A stretch of 64,000 nt of DNA from Acanthacorydalis orientalis (Eukaryota; Arthropoda; Insecta; Megaloptera; Corydalidae), in assembly GCA_034766995.1 (NCBI GenBank), contig CM068315.1, positions 40,021,318-40,085,317 on the forward strand, written 5' to 3'. Below the pieces are notes generated by a model. It made no database searches. It was not told where the DNA came from and was given only the letters and a program-made list of their open reading frames with translations. This document shows, piece by piece, positions 25,299 through 37,990 of the stretch. Each line of letters starts with the position of its first letter. Within the stretch, counting starts at the first letter, position 1. The position numbers were made by a program, and so were the translations under genes.

Positions 25299-27930
25299 TA
25301 ATTACTTGTATTTTTAATTCGTCATCGTCTCTTTATTTTATATAACAGCTTAAAATTTTATGTAGAAAAAGCAGCCGTTGTTTTTTCTGCATAGAACGTT
25401 TTAAAAACTTTTTTTATTTTTGGACAATGTAGCCCGCTATTAATTTTCCTGGGCCTTTTTTTGTTAATTCTTGAACGAAAAGATGTATAATCTGAAAAAA
25501 TAGTTTCTTTCAATGTATTGCAGTCTAACTAACGTATTACTTGCACAAAGGAGCAGTAACTTCATTTCGAATTGGGTACCTTTTCTTCCTTCATTGACCT
25601 TTTTACGGATTGTTGAGTCATGAATTGGGATTTTAAGTTAATTTTAATCTTGTTGCAGGTCAAAATGTATATTCATTTTATTATTTTTGATTTAATCAAT
25701 TAAAAAATCGTCTCATAGTTACATTTTTCTTTATTTTGTTTTCATATTTTCATATTCTATTTACTTCCACCGACTTAATTTTCATGTTCTGCTTCAAAAT
25801 CTTGTTCACTTACCCTAAAACTTGCAAAGTACTTTTCTAAATAGCCCTTTGTAACAATTATATGCTTAATTAATCACATAATCTTCTCTAATTTACTTGG
25901 AGATACATTTTTGTCAAGAAAAACTATTAATTCCAGTTAAAAAGGAAACAATAATTGAATATTTACGGAAAAATATTAATTATAACTAAAAAATTGCTAA
26001 ACAAATATTTTTGCATTAATGATAAAATGTTTGATTTGATGTTTTGGTTTATTATATAAAATTTCTCATTAACGCAGTAATTTTATTAACTAAAAAAAAG
26101 CAATCGTTTTGGTTATACTATGTTGTATATAAACGTGTGTAATTTTATTAAAAATGTTTTAATTTTTTTGATTGATCTTTAAATATAATTGTTAATTATA
26201 TATTAAAAATTGAACAACAACTTTTTTAATTTATACATCACTTAAACATTTAAAATATGGTGTTTTTTTGCATAAACTATATTTTTCTAGTAAATATCTT
26301 AATATCTTTGTTAGTTGATTATGGAATTTTTTAAGATTGACGAAAAAGAGAATACAAAAATATTATTTTTATGTTGACAATGAAAATTTGAAGGACAATT
26401 AATTATATGTTTGACAAATTAAGCAATGTCATTTATAATAATGGCATGTTTTTCTAAATTACATTTATGCTTTTATTTATATAATTACTTCTTAATTATC
26501 TTCTAATAATAATTATTATAACGAGCAGTAAGGTTATTTATAAGACACAATTTAAAATTACAAATAACAAAAATCGACAGAAAAAACTATAAACAAATAA
26601 AGTGTATTTTGAACTTACTTTTAGTTTTTGATCATCGGCTCATTTTACTCATCGTCAATGTATTGTCTTGCACAAAGATTAGATGTACATTTTATTATTC
26701 ATTAAGTTATTTATTAATAATAAAACAAAATTGTTTCTTATTAATTTATTTCCATATAAGTCATATTTTATTATTATTAAACCTTGACATTTAAGTATAT
26801 TTTTTCTAAAAATAGCCATCAATTGCTTTTTGATATTCTGATCATAATTTTCTTATAAATTAGTGACCAGTAAACACATGTTTAGATTTTTAATTAATTT
26901 CATATTATATTAGGATCAAATTATTGCCTACAAACAATAAATCATAAATGAAAAAATGTACTTCTGTGACGAATCGTTATTTTTTATTGTTTTTGATTAT
27001 ATATATATATTGGTATATCTATATATATTGGTTTTAAATTATTACTTTTTCGTGTTCATCGATTATCTCTGTTCTTGAAATATGGGGCCTAGTAGGAAAG
27101 AACCAGTGGTATGTAAATAAAGTTTTTATCACTGAAAAATTACAAGATTCAAAGTTAGTCTTTTTGATTTGACCTATGATTATATTGACAGGTTTTTTTG
27201 GTGGTCTTCTGCCGCCTGGATGATCTGAGGGTTTGTTCTCCATTACTAATTTCGATACGTGTCACATTTTCTGGCTAATGAAGAAAATCTCTAACATCGA
27301 CTTGAAGATGACATACGTGCTGCAACTAGTAGTGGAGAACAGATATTGAGATAATGCAAAGTACAATTATCAGAATAAAAGTCCTCCTTGACTTTAATTG
27401 ACTTCTCTATTCTCGTTTTCTTCACTTACAAACCTTTTAAGAAGTCTTCTTTAGAAATCCTTTCAAAATGATTTGTAATATATTTATTTATGTTCAATTG
27501 TCAAAATTGGTTCCTTTCAGAAAACTTTGTAGTTTTAGAAACAGAAAAATGTCTCAATCGACGAAATATAACGATAAGTGTGGATGTTTTATAGTTATAT
27601 ATACAGTATTTAACTCGTTTTTATACTATACTTATCAAACGACTCTCGTATTTCAAAATATTTTAATTATTATCGGAAAGATTATTTAAGGATTAAAAGA
27701 CTTACAAAACTTGAATTTAGATTAAAAAAAAATCAGAAGAAAAATTAACAGGCGTTTCAGAATCATTGTGGTAGATATATTGTCAATTCGTTCTCAAAAA
27801 GAGACTAGTTTTTAAAAGAGGCTAGGTTTCGTGGGCTGTCTTCTGTTCAAAGAACAGAAATGTTGCTTATTTTGTAGAAATCGTACCCTAGATATTTCTT
27901 TGCTTTGGCACTCAAAGGGTAAATAAATGA
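25299..27930. other. AT-rich DNA, no gene seen
   Basis: The minus-strand frame 27243-27034 starts MENKPSDHPGGRRPPKKPVN, unusually non-AT-like, and its flank (27.2-27.34 kb) recurs in diverged form at 34.40-34.53 kb, so it is more likely repeat-derived than a host gene. Nothing else was seen. Confidence 0.5.
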
Positions 27931-27999
27931 CCAAAAATGATAAATGATCATTTATTGAATTTTTTTTCTGGGCTGGAAGAAGAATTCATTTGTGAAAGT

Positions 28000-28393
28000 C
28001 ATACCTTAATTGTATGTTTGTACGTTAAGGAAAAATACCACTCGTTCGATCCAAAAATGATCTTCATACTCGTTAACACGCACAGACAAATCAGTAAATT
28101 TGATTACCTCACGCACGTATGACAAGTATCGACGTTGGACTATAAAATGTTCGCCAGATAAAGACAAAATCATCCCCCCTACAACAGGAAAAGAAAGTGC
28201 ATCATCCCATAATATCTCGTTCCACACCACACCTTTCAGTACGGTGAAACATGAAACGTTATTACACATCGTACGGTTTCTTGTACATTTAAAAATCTGT
28301 CTTACTCTGTCGTCCGTATCCATTGTTACACGGTATGTACACGCGGTAACGCAATTCACAAACGAGTCTGTTTAAATAACGTCGCTCCGTTGC
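28000..28393. other. Unique G+C-richer island upstream of candidate first exon
   Basis: Open frames exist on both strands (91 aa on +, 117 aa on -), but neither resembles a known domain and they overlap, so one or both are chance. The base composition and lack of transposon ends suggest a single-copy regulatory island. Its left edge carries a foldback-repeat fragment (27.93-28.00 kb). Confidence 0.3.
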
Positions 28394-28628
28394 AGTTCGA
28401 ACCGACAACAGTATATTAAATTGTGTGTGTAAACGCATAACCGCTGCATTATTGTGATCGGTTTTGTGTTGTGTGGATCAAGTTGATATCTCGTGTTCGG
28501 TATATTAAATTTTAGTTCCAGTCTACAAACACAGAATATTCACGTCTGTTGACATTTTGTTTAAAAAAAGCATATATTTGCTGATTAAATAATCCGGTGA
28601 AAGTTTATTGTTGATAAAAGATTCTGTG
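28394..28628 (+). promoter_or_regulatory. Candidate promoter and 5' non-coding exon of the reductase gene
   Basis: The stretch from about 28.0 to 28.63 kb is visibly richer in G+C and CpG than its surroundings. It has a TATA-like TTTAAATAA at 28371, an initiator-like TTGCAGTTC at 28391, and a strong donor TGTG|GTGAGT at 28629. The interval between them has no long open frame. Since reductase exon 1 starts at a splice acceptor with no + strand gene between, this could be its first exon, with a ~20-kb intron. This is inference; it could instead serve an unseen non-coding transcript. Confidence 0.3.
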
Positions 28629-29488
28629 GTGAGTGAGTGCTTAGTAAAGTAATTTTTTTCTAGTATTTAAACTATTTGCACAATACAAATACTGTTTAAC
28701 TAATGTATTGAATTATGTTTCAGGTAATAGTTTTTATGTACTTCTCACAATTATAATATCGCCATTAAATTGTCTATTACTTCGATTTTTATACAAGAAT
28801 ATTACTATTTAAGATTTATTTAAAATTGTATAATTTGACCATTTAAACGAATATTGAATTAAATTTCGAGCGACTTTTAATTTAATATATTTTCTTTTTT
28901 TAATAATAATTTCTACAATACTTCTTTAACAGTATTTTTTTTAATTGTTAAAATAAAATAAAAGTAGAGATATTAATGGAGATACTTTATCTATGTATTA
29001 ATGCACTTAAGCGCTGATGACATTGGCATCAAAATATACATTAGTAACAGTTAAAAACGATCAATAACTATTTATTAAATATTTTTGATCAGAAAAAATG
29101 TTTAATGAGATGAAAATATATATTTGTAAAACTATAAAATAATTTATTTAATCTCTTTTTTTCCATTTGATTTTAATAATACAATTTAAACATAAAAGTA
29201 AATTTGTATTAAAAACAAAGAAAATAAAATATTATTTTAAGATAAGCATTTTAGGTAGCATGTATTTCTTTTCAGTACTTTGTCAGTTATTTAGAACACA
29301 ATTTTTGTTTTATAGTAGAACTGGTTTCGATCATTCAGTCACATTCAGGAAATTATTTGAAAATGATATACGATCGAAATCAGATGTAAATAAGAACAAA
29401 AACAGTATCTAAAATGACTACCAAATCACAGAGAAATGAAATCATAATAAATGTTAAAATATACAGGTCGAATATACTTTTTGTATTA

Positions 29489-29489
<1 letters not shown>

Positions 29490-29560
<71 letters not shown>
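29490..29560. repeat. (AT)n microsatellite, ~71 bp
   Basis: Uninterrupted TA run. A second one of ~53 bp lies at 30384-30436. Confidence 0.97.
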
Positions 29561-29561
<1 letters not shown>

Positions 29562-29880
29562 TGATTATACTTTTTAAGTAAATACATTGAGTTCGAAATT
29601 AGTTATTGAACTTCTTATTTTTAATTTAACAAATTTCAATTCTTAATTTTTTTAAACGATAATTTCAATAAATTTTTAATTTTATTAAAATTATATCTGT
29701 TTTTTATAATATTTTCTTATAAAACTATCAGAATAATAACCGATAATTTTTAAAGGGTTAATTTAGATAGCTGATTTTTTTTCAAAAAGGTGTTTTTTAA
29801 AGACTTTCTTTGTTTCTTTGTAGCGAATTTTTATATTTTTGTAACTCGTAAATACTTTATCTACGAAACCTTGTATTACA

Positions 29881-30278
29881 TTAGGTTGGTGAAAAAATAA
29901 TTGTAGTTTATGACCTTTAAATTCATATACATTTTTAATTTAAGTGGTTTTTGCAAGTAAGTTTACCTTGCACCGTGCGTTCTTTAACAGTACCCATATC
30001 AAAAGCATCGTTTAGTTTACGAACAGTTCTTCTGCTTTACCATCCGTTTTGAATTCATACACAAATGTTGCTCTTATTTACTTCTTTTTCATCTTTAATT
30101 TAATAGCCCAATTTGAAGCATAATTAATAATAAAACCAAAGTCGATGTTACCAAAATACAGGTCGAAAAATGCACATTAATGATATTAACATGAACAAGA
30201 TGAAATGTCATTTCTATTGAAAAAATTAAGGTTAGAATTCAGGAAACAAAAACTGGAATTATTTTTCTATCAACCTAA
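29881..30278 (-). mobile_element. Mariner A deletion derivative, 398 bp
   Basis: Terminal repeats TTAGGTTGGTGAAAAAATAA and ...CTATCAACCTAA. TA follows the right end; the left flank reads CA, so one target base has mutated. Shorter than its sister copies, retaining only the leader and start of the transposase on the minus strand. Confidence 0.83.
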
Positions 30279-30380
30279 TATTTTTCTTTGTTTGGGAATT
30301 TCAAGCTAGCATATTTTTTATTATTCGTCGCTGTTATATTGTCAAACTTTTTCTGAATTCGTTATATCTGTGCTCACTGT

Positions 30381-30434
<54 letters not shown>

Positions 30435-30441
<7 letters not shown>

Positions 30442-30494
30442 GAAATAAAACATTTATATATATGTATATATATAAATGTTTTGTTTCTAGTTTA
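30435..30494. repeat. 22-bp inverted repeat around a TATA core
   Basis: TAAACTAGAAATAAAACATT and AATGTTTTGTTTCTAGTTTA pair with one mismatch. The structure abuts an (AT)n tract of ~50 bp. Confidence 0.75.
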
Positions 30495-31054
30495 CATTTT
30501 TACGGTACGCTTATTCTTAATGTATTCATTTCATTGTTGATTGCAACAGAGTCTCAAACATAACAAGTTGTTGATTAATGAATCATAGGTTGGAATCTGG
30601 ACGTGTGTCTTCTTTTATGTGAAAAGTATCTATATTATTCAACGAGTTTCGATACTTACAACTTTCTAAAATAATCTGAATAAAAATCTTAGTAACCTTG
30701 ATCTTGATTCCTGTAATATTTTAAAACAGAAAATACAGGCATATGTGGATGTTTACTACAAGTACTTATATTCTGTCTCCATTAGTACAAGTCTGAAGTT
30801 TTATTCAAATTAAATTGTCTGTAATGAAGTTAATTTCTTTTTAAAGATATAAAAATATTTCTTTCGCATTAAATGTATTTTAAAACAATGATAAGATTGA
30901 TGTTTTGAAGTGTTTGTTTTCGAGAGATATTGATTAAACATTTTTGAAATGTTAGTAAATAGTTTATATTAGGACAAGGGTGCATGTAGTTTTTTTGAAA
31001 AAAAAATCTTTTTTATTACTTGTTTTTTGAGTTACATATATATATATATATATA

Positions 31055-31327
31055 ACATGTTTTATGCGTCACAATACCTTCCCTAAAAATTGAAAAAATC
31101 ATTTCCGGCTTCGGTAACATTTTTTATCAACTGGAATGCGAAAAGTATGCAATGCCTAATATGCTACTTTTCGGACGCCATGTTTTGTGAGGTTATTCCA
31201 ACTGCTTGGCGAAGATATATAGTATTTTTGAATGTTAAAATTGACACTTAAAAATCCTAAAACGACGTTTAAATTTAAACCAGAATTATGATCGATTTAA
31301 AGGCGCCGAATTAATTTTTACAGCTAA
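31055..31327 (-). mobile_element. Mariner B fragment, truncated at an (AT)n tract
   Basis: Carries the B-family segment containing ACTTTTCGGACGCCAT (start codon region, minus strand) and a right terminus GCGCCGAATTAATTTTTACA decaying to GCTAA plus TA. The left half is missing and the break coincides with an (AT)n run. Confidence 0.75.
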
Positions 31328-31866
31328 TAGCTGATCCATGATCTGAATTGGTTTTAAATATCTTTTTTAACATTATTGATACTTTTGATAGTGTGTTTCT
31401 GTATAAAATTTCGGACTAAAAATATATCCAAAACGTTGCAAAGGAAAAAATTATTTTATTTCATTTTTAAAATCCTAACAATTAAAATTGATATATAATT
31501 ATAGTAAAATAATAGGTAATAAAAAGATTGAATTTAATATTACTGTAACTGAATTCATTTCCACCAATAAATTAGAACTTGAAATATCGTAAAATTTTAT
31601 TTTATCAAAATTTACAATAACTAATTATTTTATTTTTCAATAAACAAATAACTATGTAAATATGGATGTTAATTCTATCAATTTGTGTGCAGACACAAAA
31701 AATCTCTATTTTTAAGACATTTTTTTTACATATGTCCTGCCTGTTCTTTTTCTTGACTTTATTTCCTCTATTATTGTAGAAATTTATTATTAAAAATTGT
31801 TTTTTCCCATCACAATTCAATTATCTTTTATGTTTAGTTTAAAGAATATCTCTATATCAGATTTTG

Positions 31867-31867
31867 A

Positions 31868-31919
<52 letters not shown>

Positions 31920-31940
31920 GTGTGTGTATATATATATATG

Positions 31941-32024
<84 letters not shown>
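31867..32024. repeat. Compound (CT)n-(TA)n microsatellite
   Basis: CT run followed by TA runs with TGTG and ATGTAT interruptions. The same CT-then-TA order occurs at 262-298 and 35466-35593. Confidence 0.96.
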
Positions 32025-32026
<2 letters not shown>

Positions 32027-32763
32027 GGTAAATACTTATAAATTATATGAATATAAATGTAATTAAAATAAATAACAAAACGTACAAGACGTTGATGGAC
32101 GTAAATGATTAAATATGATGAATGGGAATAAAATTAATTTACTCATTTTTATAAATATGATAGAAAAGTGTCATAATGCAATCATTAGCATAAGAATTTA
32201 ATTGCTTTTATATGATTTCTTTTAAGTATATTCACACACATAGATTTCAAGAAATCTGTTATATAAGTTTATATTATTTTCATGATTGGTTTTCTTTGAC
32301 GCTATTAATTTTATTTATAATTGAATATATAAGAAATCGAATTTATAGTTATAGTATTTGAGTTTGAATTCGATTTTTTTATCTATTGTTGTAACTGTGA
32401 TTTTTTTAAAGTTAAACTCACTTCATACGTTATATTAAAAATTGGAGATTGTTAATAAAAAGTATTTTTTTTTCAGAAATAAATTAAAAATAGAGAAACT
32501 AAATTCTACTACAGTCTTATAAATTCTTTCACATTTTCATTTATAGTTTTCAAGAAATCTGGTCATAAAGTTCGTGGGGACATTTTTTTAAGGACATTTA
32601 GTAATTTTTTAGATATTTTTCTCTATTTAGTTTTGACAAATGATATTTTGTTTACTTATGCTCCAAACTTAATAAAATATTTTCGCCACAAAATATTTTT
32701 TTTGCATTGTGAATGAATTTAATTTCTCAAAAGACTTTTTTTTTCAATTCGGGTTCATAAACC

Positions 32764-32801
<38 letters not shown>

Positions 32802-33019
32802 TTTCTGTACAAAGTCCATTTTTATAGACAATCATAAATATTTTTTCTATTCATCAGACTGAATGAAAAAAAAATTGTAATAAGTTGTTACAGTATGATT
32901 TTTTTCATTTAAGAAATTCATACCACTCTTTTTTTCTTTTTTCGAGGTTAAATATAGTATGAATTATTTGTAATAATAAATACAGTAAATAAAAAATACT
33001 GTGTAATTTTACATTATAT

Positions 33020-33451
33020 ACACACCCAAATTAAATCAAAATAGTCCAACAGGCAAAATAATCCAATCCCTTTTTGAAAAAAGATGGCATCATTTAGTCT
33101 ATAAAGTCATAATGCATTTTCGAATTTCTTCGACTATTTTAACATTTTTTGCATATTTTATGTATCACAATACCTTCCTCTAAAGCTGAAAAAATCATTT
33201 CTGTGATTTTGGTCACATTTTTTTTCCAACTGGAATGTGAAAATATGTAATACCTAATATGTGGCTTTTCGAACGCCATCGTGTTTACTACTGGTTTGTG
33301 AAGTTATGCCATTTTCTTGACCAAGATATATAGTATTTTTGAATGCTATGGTTAGCTCTTCAAACTCATAAAATGACAGGAAAATATTTTAATTCAAAAC
33401 AGAGCAATGACTGATTCAGTTTAAAGGCAGAGAATTATTTTTTAAACCTAA
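33020..33451 (-). mobile_element. Mariner B deletion derivative, ~430 bp
   Basis: The right terminus AACCTAA is followed by TA. The internal match to the B family includes the start region CTTTTCGAACGCCATCG and a GAAAATATTTTAATTCAAAA leader. The left end is worn down and placed approximately. Confidence 0.72.
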
Positions 33452-33879
33452 TATATTTGATTATAATGTTAGAAATATTTAAAATTATGATAAAAAATAT
33501 TTAATGACTATTTCATAAGACTGCATATATCTGATTTATCACATGATGATTAATTTCTGTATATAGAATACGATTTGTTATTTAATTAAGTTTAAAGGAA
33601 TGAACTTTAGAGTTTATGAATAATGTTGAAAGAAACGACTACAATTAAAGTTTTCAAAAGTAAACAAAATTAATAATAATCTATTTTAATTAAAGTAGAT
33701 TGTTTTGAAGCTAAATATACTCAATAAAAAAGAAATTTAAAATTCTATTTTAGTACATTTTCGTAAGTCATTTTGTAAACTAATCATGTTTAAAAATAGT
33801 CGTCAGTAAGGACACGATAATATGTTAAATGCTCGATAAATTCTTTTTTCCAATTTTTCAACTGTCAAACTTTTAACAA

Positions 33880-34220
33880 AGAATCTAATTTCCATGCCTT
33901 TAAATTGGTTAAATTCAGACGGTATTGTTTCATCCTTTATTGGAAAGCTCGACGTAACAGGTCGTTTATTATTCGCATTGTTTTGTCTGAGTTTAGAAAC
34001 ACTTCATAACATATCCAATTCATTCACGACGCACCGCTATTTGTAAAACGCGCGTACGATACTCATGGTCGAACATAATCAGCATGCAATTCTGATTAAA
34101 ATGTTCATCACGAATGCCACCAAATCAATTATAAAATGTCTTATACAACGTTAAATACGTAAACGTAATATTTATGTCGTTTGTTACTGCTCTTCGATTG
34201 TAATATATCCGACAGACTCA
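33880..34220. other. Unique G+C-richer island
   Basis: CATTCACGACGCACCGCTAT, AAAACGCGCGTACGATACTC and nearby CpG-containing sequence stand out from the AT-rich flanks. No coding frame, terminal repeats or repeat relatives were seen in the window. A regulatory element is possible. Confidence 0.25.
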
Positions 34221-34541
34221 CAACAATGTTTTTGTTGTGATACAATGACTATGTTTATGATATATTTATAAATTGTATTCTGGTCGAATGGTTATATAAA
34301 ATTATATTTATTATGTGTACAATATTTATTCATACATCTACAAGAGTTATTTAAAATAATATGCTCATTTGTTGTTCTAATGATTTTTATCTTTTGGAAG
34401 CATCTGACTTTGTTTTTCATTAGCAATTTCAACGCGCTTGCTATTTTTAGATACATGAGATTCACAATTTTCTAAAATCTGTCTTAAGATGGCACACATG
34501 CTGAAACTAGGAGTGAAAAACAAACTCTAGATGAACTAAAC

Positions 34542-35262
34542 CAGTGGTGTCAAACTCATATTTGGACACGAGACACTAAATTCAGTTTAAGAGAGTCTGC
34601 AGGTTGCAGACAAAAAAGTCACCCAAAAAAAATTAGCGAGCAGAAAAGGTCTTTTGTTTATATTCGAAAATAACTCATTAAAGTTTTACATTTATTTTTT
34701 CGTTAATGCATTTATAAAAATTATAAAACAATACATTAATTTTTGGTATTATCCAATGTTACAACAAAATTTTAAATTAAAGAAATTTAAAAAATAATAT
34801 TTTTACTAGAAATTTGGCAGGAACTATTTTATCAATATCGGGTGTAACTTTTTGTGATAATGCTATTTTTACTATAGATCCTAAATGTTCATTTGTCAAT
34901 CTTGACTTTTGTGATATGTTAGTCTTTAAAAGGGAAAATAATTGTTCACATAGGTATGCACTATCGAAAATTGTCAAATTTCTTGCTGCAAACATATGCA
35001 TTTCAATAAAATGTTCTGGAAAGTACAAATAAAAATCTGGAATACAAACTTCATTATATTTTTCTTTTAGCACCGTGTTGCACTGAATTTCAATTAATTC
35101 CATTTGGATTGTTACTTTTTATTATTATTTCAATATTTTAATAATATCGACTTCAAGCTTTAGTTTGGTTGGTTGCTTATTGAGATTTTAAGGCTATTCG
35201 AGCAAGCTTTAGGTCGTGCGCCGCATTTTAGAGCCTTGCGGGTCGCGTGTTTGGCATCACTG
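34542..35262 (-). mobile_element. hAT (Charlie-like) element, internally deleted, with transposase C-terminus remnant
   Basis: Ends CAGTGGTGTCAAACTC and TTTGGCATCACTG are imperfect inverted repeats of the hAT type. The flanking octamers AACTAAAC (34534-34541) and ATTTAAAC (35263-35270) match at 6 of 8 positions, an 8-bp target duplication with decay. The minus strand has a 108-codon frame (35103-34777) containing NLTIFDSAYLCEQLFSLLKT, SRLTNEHLGSIVKIA and TPDIDKIV. It resembles the C-terminal hATC dimerisation region of Charlie/GTF2IRD2-type transposases. The catalytic core is missing. Confidence 0.82.
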
Positions 35263-35465
35263 ATTTAAACGGACGAAGACCATCAAGAAAGTGTTATATA
35301 AAAATAATAAAAACACAAATTACAATTTTAATCCACTGATTGTTTACAATAATCTTTGTTAAATAAATATCAACTCTATTAAAAAACAGCTATCATCTTC
35401 AAAACAACCATTCGAAACTTTCTTATTTCAAAAAAAGTTCAGTTTATTCAAATCCATTTTGATTA

Positions 35466-35531
35466 TCTCTCTCTCTCTCTCTATTTCTCTCTCTTTCTAT
35501 ATGTATATATATATATATGTGTGTGTGTATC

Positions 35532-35580
<49 letters not shown>

Positions 35581-35593
35581 ATATATATATAGT
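35466..35593. repeat. Compound (CT)n-(TA)n microsatellite
   Basis: CT/TTTCT run, then TA runs interrupted by TGTGTGTG and ATGTATG. Open frames on both strands here are repeat translations. Confidence 0.96.
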
Positions 35594-35999
35594 GTCTTTC
35601 CAGAAAACAAAATCGCACCCCGCAAACATTTTTCATATAAATTTGTGAACCATTATTTAAAAACATTAATATTTTACTAATTTTAAGTGCTTTATCATCT
35701 ATAATATCTTATTCGTATATAGAAGCGGATGAATACTTGTTTTCAGTTTTATACTTATTTTTTAAAAAAATATTCAACAAATGTTAATTCACTTGCATAC
35801 AACATAAAAACTCCATTAAATCCTTTTTGTAATAAAAAAAATATAAGAATATTAAGTAAATATATATACAGATAGTGTGTAAATAGTTAAAATAAGAATA
35901 CTAAAATGTTGTAGATATATGGATCGATGGTTTGAATGCATTTATATGGATATAATATAAAAGGAGTTTCCTAAACAACAATCCTAAAACAACGAGAAA

Positions 36000-36135
36000 T
36001 TATTTCAATTTTAAACAGTCATGATTAATTCATCATTTTGAGTATTTTGATCCGACTTTTTTGGATAAGAGAATAATTCATTCGTGTAAGTGAATTTAGT
36101 CTTAGCTACAGAACTGTACTGTAATATTTATTTAT
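36000..36135. repeat. Foldback repeat R, right-arm fragment
   Basis: AGAGAATAATTCATTCGTGT, AAGTGAATTTAG and GCTACAGAACTGTACTGTAA match the terminal part. Similar fragments lie at 27930-28000, 28985-29120, 40430-40610, 46915-47070 and 44655-44735. Confidence 0.55.
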
Positions 36136-36612
36136 TTAAAACGCACTTTTTTAAATTAGAAATGATGTTTATAATCCTTAAAAATCGATAAATAAATCCT
36201 TATAAAAATATCAATAATTGAAATTTAAAGAATATGAAATGTTTTATGGATAAAATTACTTAATCATTAAAGAATCTTATATTTCAATATATTAAATGCA
36301 TCCATTAATACAAGAAATTAAAAGAAACAAGTATTTAATTTATTACAACGAAGTAAGTTAATAATGGAGATAAATAACTGCATTAAAACTCAACACATAT
36401 ATGTCTTTTCTCTTTAATAAAATTTAAAATTAGTACCAGTTAATTATTAGTTAAGTTTAATTTCTATCCCTAAATCATTTCTAGTTTGTCACATGTAGGC
36501 CATTTGTGTAGAAAATTATTACAGACTAATGAGATTTTCGTTTAACTGTTGTTGTTGTCTGCTTTCTCTCAAACGATTAAATATACATATTTCGACTACA
36601 ACTTACTAGGTT

Positions 36613-36655
<43 letters not shown>

Positions 36656-37493
36656 CAAAATTCTTTTGTAATGTCTAAAAGCCATTATCAGTAAAACTAG
36701 CTTGAAGAGTATAGAAGCGTCTAATCACATTAATACAAATCATATACAATATTAATGATTGTTTATTAACTGGCATGTCATTTAGAACTAATAACATGGT
36801 TTAGTTTATTCCGACGTTACTCTATTTATATTCTGGTAATTAAAATACATGCACATGCGAGTTCAACGTCCAGTTTTGTCGACAATTATATATTTATTTT
36901 CAAGTCATGTCTATTTCAACTAATTTATAATATATACTACATCTTTGTAATAGATTAATGAATATAAAAATCGGTTAAATGTTAATACTATATTTTTGGT
37001 TATATAACAATAAAATACTTTATTTATTTAAAATTTTCTTTTATATTTACTTATATGGGAGAATATTTCTATGGTTGGCAGGATAATATGAATATGTTTT
37101 CTTGAATTTATCAAAGGTACCTCCATGGGAAATTTATCAAATGAGATTATAGGTACCACCATGGGATTTTTTTATTGTTAAAGGCATTATAGATCCTTGT
37201 ATAAACACCATTAAGGCATGTTTCATTGTCGAGTTAATGATTAGGTTATTGATTTCGGGCCTTTTGGGGATTTTTTACCTAAAAAAGTCAATAATAAGTT
37301 ATTCTTCAGCGCACGAATAAAACAAAAAAGTGTTTATTTATCAAAAAATTACAAGATACATAAATATTGCAGAGAGAATACGATGTAATGATTTTTAAGA
37401 GAAGAGAAATATTTATATAAAATGTAAATACCTATTTTTTCTAGAAATGTTAACATAAAAAGAACTTTTTGGTAAATTGATATATACATATAT

Positions 37494-37990
37494 ATTAATT
37501 CGGTGCCTTTTTTTATAGAAAATGAAAAAATGGAATACATTTATATACTAAAAATATCACCCATTATTTTATATATATAGTTTAGCTCTATCTGTTGGGC
37601 ACTGAACAATTCCTTGTCGAAAAAAGATGGCGATTTTGAGTCGATGAAATCGTAATACATTTTTGGACCTCTTCCACTATTTTAGAATTTTTTGCATGTT
37701 TTATCCATCACAACATCTTCCCCCAAAGCCGAAAAATCATTCTTGTGGTTTCGGCAGCATTTTTTTTCAACTGGAATGCGAAAAGTATGTAATATCTAAA
37801 ATGCTACTTTTCGGACGGCATGGTATTCACTACTGTTTTGTGATATGTTAACTGCTTGGTCAAGATATATAATGTTTTTAAATATTAAGGTTGGCATTTG
37901 AAAAGCCTAAAACGACGAGGAAATATTTTAATTGAAAACAGATTTATGATTGATTCAATTTAAAGGAACCAAATTTATTTTTATACCTAA
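37494..37990 (-). mobile_element. Mariner B deletion derivative, ~497 bp
   Basis: Left TATTAATTCGGTGCCTTTTT and right ATACCTAA followed by TA. Its internal segment matches the copies at 5.1 and 40.6 kb, including ACTTTTCGGACGGCATG. The leftmost bases of the terminal repeat are lost at a TATATA tract. Confidence 0.8.

Noticed and set aside
28006..28375. Overlapping 117-codon (-) and 91-codon (+) frames as genes
   Set aside because: Opposite-strand overlap, no recognisable domain and a promoter-like context; treated as a regulatory island.
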